Assembly: GCA_903957405.1 (NCBI GenBank)
Contig: CAJBPC010000365.1
Span: 1-7,091 of the forward strand
Length of the DNA: 7,091 nucleotides
From: an uncultured bacterium
GTDB taxonomy: Bacteria; Bacteroidota; Bacteroidia; Chitinophagales; Chitinophagaceae
Reading direction: 5' to 3'
The position numbers were made by a program, and so were the translations under genes. The first letter of the stretch is position 1, and every line of letters starts with the position of its first letter. The notes under the pieces were generated by a model, which was not told the origin of the DNA, did no database searches, and saw only the letters and a program-made list of their open reading frames with translations. This document shows positions 1-6,434 of the stretch, piece by piece.

Positions 1-89
1 ATCTCCGACCGGAAGCGTTTCTGTGCCTGCAGCCAGGAGGACGTGAACAGCGCTGCGAACAACGCGATGTGGTGGAATGATATCTTCAT
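1..89 (-). CDS. Secreted protein, N-terminal fragment (truncated by window edge)
   Basis: An ATG at 87-89 opens a frame that stays open to base 1, giving 29 residues. The translation begins MKISFHHIALFAALFTSSWL and continues QAQKRFRSE. This is a clear Sec signal peptide: one Lys at position 2, a hydrophobic core at about residues 8-20, and a likely signal peptidase I cut after Ala22 (LQA|Q). No lipobox cysteine is seen in the visible part. It starts 55 nt after the stop of the GH50-like hydrolase on the same strand, with no strong hairpin between them, so it is probably the next gene of the same PUL transcript. No Shine-Dalgarno is present; the leader before the ATG is A-rich, as usual in this phylum. 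Its function cannot be read from 29 residues. In this position another periplasmic or outer-membrane glycan enzyme would be expected, which is inference only. Confidence 0.75.
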   Translation of the reverse strand, partial: MKISFHHIALFAALFTSSWLQAQKRFRSE

Positions 90-144
90 GTTCTGTGTTA
101 TGCAGGTTATGTAAAACTTTGTGCCGCAGGCATGGGCGGTTTCA

Positions 145-1560
145 TCATTTCGTCTTCAGGAGCAGTGCGGAAAGCCTGTATTTCCGGTCGTTCAGTTCCT
201 TCATGACATCCGTCATCCCGGTATGCAGCTTGTATCGCTTGTCCACCAGCCCTTTGTTCGAATCGTTGTTCGACGGGTCCGCGCTCGGGTCCGCAGGGTC
301 GTTGTCCTGATACCTGAACCAATGCCATCCGGCGCAGTTGGGCGACTGCATGAGCGCGATGCAGAAGTTCTGATAATGGATGCCGCGTTCCTGCTGCGTT
401 TTGACGAGCCAACCGGCACCGGATATGTTCGGCAGGCCGGAATCCATCGCCTTGGTGTAGAATTCCGTGATGAAGAATGGCCTGTCGCTCCACGCCGCCC
501 AGTCGTTCATGTGTCTTGCTAACGGTGCCCAGTAACCGTAATAGTTGATGGATATGATATCGACGTACGGATGTGCCGACCGGAAAAGAAGCGGGTTGTC
601 CTTCGCGGTCGAATGCAGCCGGCTGCCGAGGTACAAGTGTCTTGGGTCATGCTTCCGAATGGCGGATGATACGGTGCGGTAGTAGATTCCGGTGAGTGTG
701 GATATGAACGATTCCTTCTGTTCGCGTGTGGCAAGCGCCGGATCCAATCCCTTTTCCCGCATCCAGCGGATGGCTGATTGCCGGCATGCGTCGGTGCTGT
801 CGGCCACGGCGATGATCTTCGCGAACTCGGCGTGCATGAAGGCGATCTCGTTGTCAGAGAAATGTCCGAAGAGGTTCGGGTCGTCTTTCAGGTATGCGAT
901 CTTTTCCGCCACCCGGTCGCAGTAGGCTGCGAATCCGCTGTCGGTGATGAACGACAGGGCCGGATATTCTTTGCGGGATGGGTTCTTTTTCTTCGCTTCC
1001 GCTATGTACCCGCTGAGCATGTTCAGCTGTGTGCAGTAGGGGAAGGGACGGGTTGCTTTGATGTTGTAGGCCCGGATGGCGGCGGTATCCCCCCAGCAAC
1101 CGGCCATGTTGAAGCCGAGTGCACGGAAATCGTTCACGGAGGCCTCTGTCCATCGGTCATCCGTTCCGAACATCGCGGTGAATGCCTGCTGGTTGTCGGG
1201 TGACTTTCCCTGCCGGAAGCTATTAACGGCGGAGACGATGAATGGATGTCCTTCAGGGTCGATGACAAGCCATCGTCCATCTATCTTTTCTGTGCGGAAA
1301 TACCCGGTTGCCTTGAATTGTCTTGTTGCATCGCCCCCGTATCGGGAGAGCTTGTCAGCCTTGCCTTTGCTGAACCCGTTGATCATGTCCGTGGTATGCG
1401 ATGCATGGGATTTCCAATCAGAATATCGGATGTTCCGGAGGCTGTCGCGGCTCCACGCTTTGGCCTCGACCATGATGGAATCATGGAACAGGGGTTTTTG
1501 TGCCATTGCCGGTCCTGCGATGGCGAGGATGAACAGGGACAGGGAGATTTGGTATGTCAT
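145..1560 (-). CDS. GH50-like (agarase-type) glycoside hydrolase, Sec-exported
   Basis: A 471-residue clan GH-A type (beta/alpha)8 hydrolase, predicted to cleave beta-linked galactan such as agarose or a related oligosaccharide by a retaining mechanism. I chose the ATG at 1558-1560 because it directly precedes a good signal peptide (MTYQISLSLFILAIAGPAMA|Q, residues 1-20). The frame extends 27 codons upstream to a TTG beside the susD stop, but that stretch crosses a hairpin and would spoil the signal peptide. Visible landmarks: DGRWLVIDPEGHPF at 94-107 (typical entry to the barrel in agarase-like enzymes), FSDNE at 234-238 with Glu238 the probable acid/base, HPYVDIISINYYGYW at 330-344, FITEFYTKAMDSGLPN at 363-378 with Glu366 the probable nucleophile, then GWHWFRYQDND and NKGLVD at 435-440. 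Many GH50 agarases are about 700-800 residues with an extra N-terminal domain, so this is a compact version. There is no T9SS or lipoprotein signal, so the periplasm is the likely location. Fold and catalytic Glu assignment are fairly firm; the exact family and substrate are less so. Confidence 0.8.
   Translation of the reverse strand: MTYQISLSLFILAIAGPAMAQKPLFHDSIMVEAKAWSRDSLRNIRYSDWKSHASHTTDMINGFSKGKADKLSRYGGDATRQFKATGYFRTEKIDGRWLVIDPEGHPFIVSAVNSFRQGKSPDNQQAFTAMFGTDDRWTEASVNDFRALGFNMAGCWGDTAAIRAYNIKATRPFPYCTQLNMLSGYIAEAKKKNPSRKEYPALSFITDSGFAAYCDRVAEKIAYLKDDPNLFGHFSDNEIAFMHAEFAKIIAVADSTDACRQSAIRWMREKGLDPALATREQKESFISTLTGIYYRTVSSAIRKHDPRHLYLGSRLHSTAKDNPLLFRSAHPYVDIISINYYGYWAPLARHMNDWAAWSDRPFFITEFYTKAMDSGLPNISGAGWLVKTQQERGIHYQNFCIALMQSPNCAGWHWFRYQDNDPADPSADPSNNDSNKGLVDKRYKLHTGMTDVMKELNDRKYRLSALLLKTK
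271..294 (-). repeat. 12-nt tandem duplication inside the hydrolase gene (Ala-Asp-Pro-Ser twice)
   Basis: Bases 271-282 and 283-294 are two adjacent copies of a 12-nt unit. They differ only in one serine codon (TCG versus AGC), so both encode Ala-Asp-Pro-Ser. The repeat sits in the Asp-rich loop between the last barrel strand motif (GWHWF) and NKGLVD, near the active-site face of the GH50-like hydrolase. It keeps the reading frame and probably lengthens a surface loop. Confidence 0.6.
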
Positions 1561-1590
1561 TTTGGAGTATGAATGTCGTTTTTTCCAATG

Positions 1591-1617
1591 AAAAGGGGTG
1601 GAAAATCCACCCCTTTT
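1591..1617 (-). terminator. Perfect inverted repeat between susD and the hydrolase: terminator or attenuator
   Basis: Bases 1591-1602 (AAAAGGGGTGGA) and 1606-1617 (TCCACCCCTTTT) are exact reverse complements separated by a 3-nt loop, giving a 12-bp stem with a GC-rich core and A/T flanks. On the transcribed minus strand the stem ends in a run of four T and is then followed by CATTGG, a short U-tract. On the plus strand five T follow. It lies 20 nt after the susD stop and 30 nt before the hydrolase ATG. The structure fits a Rho-independent terminator. Because a same-strand gene begins just beyond it, partial termination or mRNA 3'-end protection for susCD is more likely than a full stop. Efficiency cannot be judged from sequence. 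Confidence 0.7.
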
Positions 1618-1637
1618 TGTTTCCGATGTCGATGGGT

Positions 1638-3341
1638 TCAATATCCGGGATTCTGTTCCATGGGTTTCGTGAGGTTGGCATCGATCACGCTCTGCGGTAT
1701 CGGCAGGATGGTGTCTCGGAGTGCGATCTTCGTTCCGGCATACAGGTTGTACTGCTTTGTCCTGTCGAACCAGGTGCCCGTGCGAAGCAAGGTGTATCTC
1801 CTGTGTTCTTCGGTCACAAGTTCGCGGGAGCGTTCGTCAAGGATGAATGCGAGTGTCACCTGTGCGGGTAGGATCACGGAAGCATTCGATCTTGTCCTTA
1901 CGGTGTTGAGTGTCGCTGCCGCAGCGGTAAGGTCTCCCAGTCGGAACTGCGCCTCGGCCAGCAGCAGGTAGGTCTCTGCCAGGCGAAGATATGGCTGGTC
2001 GTTGAAGTTGGATGAGTTCTGCACGTCTGCGGGATCCGCAGGCGCCCAGTCCCATTTGCGGATGCTTGGCCAGTTGGATGCGGTGCTCCCATTGGGTGCG
2101 GGCTCTCCGCAGTTCACGCTCAGCCGGATCGTGTCTCCGATCTTGCCCCCGCCGACTCCTGTACGGTAACCCGGTGCGGCGCAGGTGGCAACGGTGTTCA
2201 TGTTCGCATTGGTGGGCAGGGAAGCTGGATTGTTCATGAGGTAGAATAACCGCCATGCGAAGGACGAACCCCTGTGGTCATTCGGCTCGTATACGGAGAA
2301 TGCGTATTTGGTGACGGCAAAGCGCGCGATGCCGCGGCCTCCGTTCTCTAAGGAGAAATTGATGGGTGTCTTTGCAGGGCTTCCCACGCGGATCTCATTG
2401 TACCGGTTCACCCACCAGCGGCGCATGATGTTGGCATCTCCTCCAAGGGATAAGTATTCATTCTGTATCACCCACAACGCTTCGCGGTTGCCCTGGCTTC
2501 TATTGGAGTTCTTGTCGAGAAACATGTCTGTGTATGGAGTGCCGGGCTGTGCGACATTCACACCGTAACGCGCTGTGATCAGACCGTAGTTCGGATTGGA
2601 AACGACCGCCTGCGCTTTGTCCTTTGCCTTTTGGTTGTCTCCCATGACCAGATACAGTTCTGCAAGATAGTGCTGCGCGACAACCTTGGCGGCCCTGCCT
2701 TCGGCAACCGGGAGGTCAGCCATCCCGGCCTCGGCGTCGAGCAGGTCCTTTTCCATGGCCTTGCGGATCTCCGCCACCGATGTCCGATCCCAGTCTGACC
2801 GGATGGTGCTGCCCTTTGATTCCTGTAAACTCAGCGGAACGGCACCGTAGAGGTATGTGAGGTGACGATACGCCCAGGCACGGAGGAGCTTCGCTTCGCC
2901 CACGATCTGCTTTTTCTCAGTTTCCGACCAGATGATGGAGGCATTCTCCGAACGGTCAATGATCGTATTAGCGGCGTTCACCGTACGATACAGCCATTCC
3001 CACAAGCGCCTGACGTAAGCGTCGGCGGGATTGAGCCGCACGCCGAAGTCGTTGAATACCTGTTCCGGGGCGCCTCCTGCCGGCCGCAGGCTGTAGGCAT
3101 TGTCGACACCGACCACCGCGGCCGTGATGGCCATGTCGTTGGATGCGCCGTTGATCCCCTTTCGTTCCTCCCGCCAAAGGTTGTACAGACCGTATAAGCC
3201 CGATTCAAATCCCTGTTTGTTGACGTAAAGGTTGTCGGGTGCTATCACCGCCACGGGTTCCTCCACGAGAAAGTCCTTGCTGCAATTGCCGGTGCCCAGG
3301 ACCAGTAAGGCCAATATGGAGAGTCTTGTAATCTTTTTCAT
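1638..3341 (-). CDS. SusD/RagB-like surface glycan-binding lipoprotein
   Basis: A 567-residue outer-membrane lipoprotein that captures glycan at the cell surface and forms the lid of the SusC channel. The start MKKITRLSILALLVLGTGNC is a lipoprotein signal with Cys20 as the acylated residue. The residue before the Cys is Asn, which is unusual for a lipobox, but the following SKDFLVEE matches the Bacteroidota surface-export signal. The N-terminal SusD-like domain contains LRAWAYRHLTYLYGAVPL at 153-170 and a TPR-type helix pair around 215-240. The C-terminal SusD/RagB domain contains YLRLAETYLLLAEAQFRLGD at 451-470, LDERSRELVTEEHRRYTLLR at 501-520, and the characteristic ending LPIPQSVIDAN...QNPGY. 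Length is normal for the family. The ATG lies 19 nt after the susC stop, so the two are co-transcribed. The bound glycan cannot be named from the sequence, since SusD binding residues are poorly conserved. Confidence 0.95.
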   Translation of the reverse strand: MKKITRLSILALLVLGTGNCSKDFLVEEPVAVIAPDNLYVNKQGFESGLYGLYNLWREERKGINGASNDMAITAAVVGVDNAYSLRPAGGAPEQVFNDFGVRLNPADAYVRRLWEWLYRTVNAANTIIDRSENASIIWSETEKKQIVGEAKLLRAWAYRHLTYLYGAVPLSLQESKGSTIRSDWDRTSVAEIRKAMEKDLLDAEAGMADLPVAEGRAAKVVAQHYLAELYLVMGDNQKAKDKAQAVVSNPNYGLITARYGVNVAQPGTPYTDMFLDKNSNRSQGNREALWVIQNEYLSLGGDANIMRRWWVNRYNEIRVGSPAKTPINFSLENGGRGIARFAVTKYAFSVYEPNDHRGSSFAWRLFYLMNNPASLPTNANMNTVATCAAPGYRTGVGGGKIGDTIRLSVNCGEPAPNGSTASNWPSIRKWDWAPADPADVQNSSNFNDQPYLRLAETYLLLAEAQFRLGDLTAAAATLNTVRTRSNASVILPAQVTLAFILDERSRELVTEEHRRYTLLRTGTWFDRTKQYNLYAGTKIALRDTILPIPQSVIDANLTKPMEQNPGY

Positions 3342-3360
3342 GCTCGTTGTTTTTTGAAAC

Positions 3361-6303
3361 TTAAAATGTCACGGTCATACCGACGATGATCTCTTTCTGT
3401 AGGGGAAGACCGAGCTGATCCGTCAGCTCAGGATCAAGCCCGCCATAGCGGGTGAACGTGGCAAGGTTCCTGCCGGTGGCATACACCTTCCAGGATGTCA
3501 CATTGATCTTGTTCAACAACCCCGCCGGCAGCTCATAGGCGAGAGAGATGTCCTTCAGCCTGGCGAAGTCGGAACGCTCGTAGAAATTTACGCCGAGCGG
3601 ATTGGCGTTCGCATCATTGGCGAAATGCGTGCCGTTGGGATTCGTCTCCGACCACCAGTCTTTCTTGGTGGTGTTGCGGCGCACATCCGAGAAGACGTTG
3701 TCATCCTCCAGCTGGTTTCTTTTGGTGATGCCGTTCACCCCGTGGAAGAACACCATCAGGCTGATGCTCTTGTATTTGAAGGTGTTGGTGAGTCCCCAGA
3801 TGAGTTTGGGATCCTCATATCCGAGGATGGTGCGGTCGCTGGCCGTGTTGATCACGCCGTCGCCATTGACATCCCTGACCTTCACCCATCCCGGCTTTGC
3901 CGTCGGCTGTGCGGATTTGGCGACTTCTTCCGCCGACCTGAATACCCCGTCGTAAGGCAGCCCGTAGATCAGGTTGATCGGCTTGCCGATGAACCACTGG
4001 TTGCCAATGTCATCCTTGCCATCGCCGTAGAGGTCCACGATCCGGTTCTGGTTGTGCGAGACGTTCAACCCTGTCGTCCAGCTGAAGTCCTTTTTTCGGA
4101 TGTTCGTACTCGTTAGTCCGAGTTCGATGCCCTTGTTGGCGGTCTTTCCGATGTTCTGCAGGATCCTGGTGAAGCCCTGGACGGAAGAGATGGTGCGGTT
4201 CAGCAGGAGGTCCTGGGTCCTGTTGGAATAAAGATCCAGGGTTCCCTGGATCCTGTTCCCGAGGAATCCGAAGTCGAGGCCGATGGTGAGTGAGTTTGTC
4301 GATTCCCAACCCAGCTGGTCGTTGGCGAGGCTGCTGGGTATGTAGCCCGGCAGGATGCTCGTGCCGGTCAGGTAGGGTGCATTGGTGAGCTTGGCAAGGG
4401 AGCTGTAGGATGATACGGCCTGGTTGCCGTTGAGCCCGTATGATGCACGCAGCTTAAGGCTGCTGACGAAATCTACGTCCCGCATGAATGCTTCGCGATG
4501 TATGTTCCAGGCGACGGCCGCTGAGGGAAACACGCCGTATTTCTTGTTGGTGCCGAATCCGGAATAGCCATCGCGCCTGGCGGTCAGCGTCACAAGGTAG
4601 CGTCCGTCATAGCCATAGTTGATGCGTCCCATCTGCGAAAGCAGGTTCTGGCGGAAGTTTGCAGCGGACGGCGTGAGCAGCGTGGCCGCACTCATCTGGT
4701 AGTTTGTGAGCACGTCATTCGGAAAGCCTTTTCCTTCCAGCTGGTCGCGGTCGAAATAATTGCTCTGGCTGCTGTACAGACCTGTGAAGTTGAAAATGTG
4801 CTTGCCGAAATCACGGCTGTAGTTGAGGATGTTCTCGATCGTCGTGTTCCGGTTGATCGAGTTGTAGTTCAATGCCGTGCCGGAAGCCTCAAGGCCCTGT
4901 GCCACATCCCTGCCCCAATAGGTTTTGCGCTGGTTGTTTTCGAACTCGAAGCCCGTATTGATCTTGTACGAAAGTCCCTTCACGAACGGAATATCTATCC
5001 TTGCGCTGTTTGTAGAGAAGATCCGGTAGGAATTGTCACTGTTCAGCACGAGTGTGTTCGACAGGGGATTGCGGGATGGAGGATAGTCGTCGTACGCGTA
5101 GATCCTCGGTGTCCCATCTTCATTGAAAGGGGTGGTGAGGGGGTTGAAGAAATTCGCACCTCCGCCGGTGTTGCGGGAATCCGAGAATTCCACGGGAAGT
5201 CCATCCCGGTTCTGATATGACAGTTGTGTGCTGCTGTTGATAGTCAGCCAGCTGGTCGCTTTGATCTCCAGCGTCGGACGCAATGAGTATCTGCGAAAGC
5301 GGTCGTTCACGGTCACGCCCTGAACATCCAGGTAAGTGCCGCCGAAGTAGAAGCTGACCTTATCGGCACCGCCGGCAATCGACAGGGAATGCTGCGAGCG
5401 GGTGCCCTGACGGGTCGCCAGATCATACCAGTCGACCCATTTGCCGGCGTCATAGACCGCCTTCTCTGCTGCAGAGATGGTGTTGGGCGCATTGACCCGG
5501 GTGGTCTTGAATTGATAGAACGCTTCGCCATTCAGCAGGTCGGGCTTGTTAGTGATCGATTGCGTGCCGTAAAAACCGTCGTACGTGACGTTCAGGCGCC
5601 CTTTTCTGCCCTGCTTGCTGGTGATCAGGATGACGCCATTTGAGCCGCGTGAGCCGTAGATGGCTGCGGCAGAAGCATCCTTCAGCACTTCGATGGATTC
5701 CACATCGTTCGGGTTGATCTCAGAAATACCGCCCTCATACGGGATCCCATCCCAAATGATCAGCGGACCATTGCTGGCGCTGATCGAATTGCGACCGCGA
5801 ATCAGGATCGAGAGGTCGTTGCCCTCCGCACCTCCACCGTTGGTGTTGATCTGAAGACCCGGGACCGATCCCTGCAGGGCCTGCGCCACATTCGTGTTGG
5901 GAAGTTGCTGAAGCCTTTCCTTTGACAGGGAGGCGACCGCTCCGGTGACATCCCGCTTGCGCTGGGTGCCATATCCCACGACGACCACTTCGTCCATGCC
6001 AAGGGATGATTCCTTCAGCACGATATCGCCTCCGATGGCCTTGGACACGGTTGTTTCAGAGGATTCATATCCGATGAATGATACCAGTATGGTGGCGTCG
6101 CCGGATGCCGGCACAGCGAGAGCGTAGCTCCCGTCGGCTGCGGAAAATGTCGAAATGCCGCCGTTCTTCAGCGTCACTGTCGCTCCGGAGAGCGGTTTTC
6201 CTTCGGTCGATACGACCCGTCCCCTGATCGTCTTGGTCTGCGCGGTCAGGAGAACCGGCATCAACAGGGGTAAAAGCAGACATAGGATTTTTGCTTTAAG
6301 CAT
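3361..6303 (-). CDS. SusC/RagA-family TonB-linked outer-membrane transporter
   Basis: A 980-residue TonB-dependent beta-barrel that imports oligosaccharides delivered by its SusD partner. I chose the ATG at 6301-6303 because MLKAKILCLLLPLLMPVLLTA|Q is a compact signal peptide; an in-frame ATG at 6337-6339 would add 12 mostly polar residues and remains possible. In order: signal peptide 1-21; a carboxypeptidase D regulatory-like beta domain at about 25-97 (IRGRVVSTEGKPLSGATVTL); the SusC TonB-box region MDEVVVVGYGTQRKRDVTGAV at 103-123; the plug domain with LIRGRNSI, PLIIWDGIP and SIEVLKDASAAAIYGSRGSNG to about 228; then the barrel. Near its end are VRDVNGDGVINTASDRTILG, a family-typical Asp-rich loop, and a C-terminal strand ending in Phe (IIVGMTVTF), as expected for BAM-assembled barrels. 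No STN domain precedes the plug, so direct anti-sigma signalling is unlikely. Length is normal. Confidence 0.96.
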   Translation of the reverse strand: MLKAKILCLLLPLLMPVLLTAQTKTIRGRVVSTEGKPLSGATVTLKNGGISTFSAADGSYALAVPASGDATILVSFIGYESSETTVSKAIGGDIVLKESSLGMDEVVVVGYGTQRKRDVTGAVASLSKERLQQLPNTNVAQALQGSVPGLQINTNGGGAEGNDLSILIRGRNSISASNGPLIIWDGIPYEGGISEINPNDVESIEVLKDASAAAIYGSRGSNGVILITSKQGRKGRLNVTYDGFYGTQSITNKPDLLNGEAFYQFKTTRVNAPNTISAAEKAVYDAGKWVDWYDLATRQGTRSQHSLSIAGGADKVSFYFGGTYLDVQGVTVNDRFRRYSLRPTLEIKATSWLTINSSTQLSYQNRDGLPVEFSDSRNTGGGANFFNPLTTPFNEDGTPRIYAYDDYPPSRNPLSNTLVLNSDNSYRIFSTNSARIDIPFVKGLSYKINTGFEFENNQRKTYWGRDVAQGLEASGTALNYNSINRNTTIENILNYSRDFGKHIFNFTGLYSSQSNYFDRDQLEGKGFPNDVLTNYQMSAATLLTPSAANFRQNLLSQMGRINYGYDGRYLVTLTARRDGYSGFGTNKKYGVFPSAAVAWNIHREAFMRDVDFVSSLKLRASYGLNGNQAVSSYSSLAKLTNAPYLTGTSILPGYIPSSLANDQLGWESTNSLTIGLDFGFLGNRIQGTLDLYSNRTQDLLLNRTISSVQGFTRILQNIGKTANKGIELGLTSTNIRKKDFSWTTGLNVSHNQNRIVDLYGDGKDDIGNQWFIGKPINLIYGLPYDGVFRSAEEVAKSAQPTAKPGWVKVRDVNGDGVINTASDRTILGYEDPKLIWGLTNTFKYKSISLMVFFHGVNGITKRNQLEDDNVFSDVRRNTTKKDWWSETNPNGTHFANDANANPLGVNFYERSDFARLKDISLAYELPAGLLNKINVTSWKVYATGRNLATFTRYGGLDPELTDQLGLPLQKEIIVGMTVTF

Positions 6304-6370
6304 GTCAATCGTTTTGGTTTGAGATTTGAATGAATACATTTTGATGGCGGCTACTGGATTTTTTCAGGTT

Positions 6371-6386
6371 GAATTGTTCACGGTTC
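6371..6386. promoter_or_regulatory. Imperfect 16-bp palindrome upstream of susC
   Basis: GAATTGTTCACGGTTC has dyad symmetry of the form GAAnnGTnnACnnTTC on the minus strand, with five of eight base pairs matching. It lies 68 nt before the preferred susC ATG in the 131-nt gap after the upstream gene. It has the size of a dimer-binding operator but could be chance. I find no TAnnTTTG element (the Bacteroidota -7 consensus) on the transcribed strand between 6304 and 6434, so susC may be read through from the upstream gene or use a non-consensus promoter. Confidence 0.2.
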
Positions 6387-6434
6387 GGGTGCCTCTTTTT
6401 GTTTAGGAATTTCTTATCATGGCTTCAGCATTCT

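Noticed and set aside
90..144. Possible terminator between the hydrolase and the left-edge gene
   Set aside because: Only a 4-bp CCGC/GCGG stem can be drawn and no T-run follows, so there is no real support.
121..522. A 133-codon open frame on the plus strand over the hydrolase 3' end
   Set aside because: It is fully antisense to the catalytic region of the hydrolase, with no signal or domain. It is a coding shadow.
1561..1641. A 27-codon N-terminal extension of the hydrolase from a TTG next to the susD stop
   Set aside because: It starts at a rare codon, runs through the inverted repeat, and places a charged stretch ahead of a complete signal peptide that begins at the ATG at 1558-1560.
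3625..4116. A 163-codon open frame on the plus strand inside susC
   Set aside because: It is antisense to a conserved part of a strongly supported gene, has no recognisable domain, and is expected by chance in GC-rich coding DNA.
4798..5220. A 140-codon open frame on the plus strand inside susC
   Set aside because: It is antisense to the barrel-coding region and has no recognisable protein features.
6304..6339. An earlier ATG for susC, 12 codons upstream
   Set aside because: It remains possible, but the added residues are polar and the ATG at 6301-6303 gives a normal signal peptide with an A-rich leader, so I prefer the later start.
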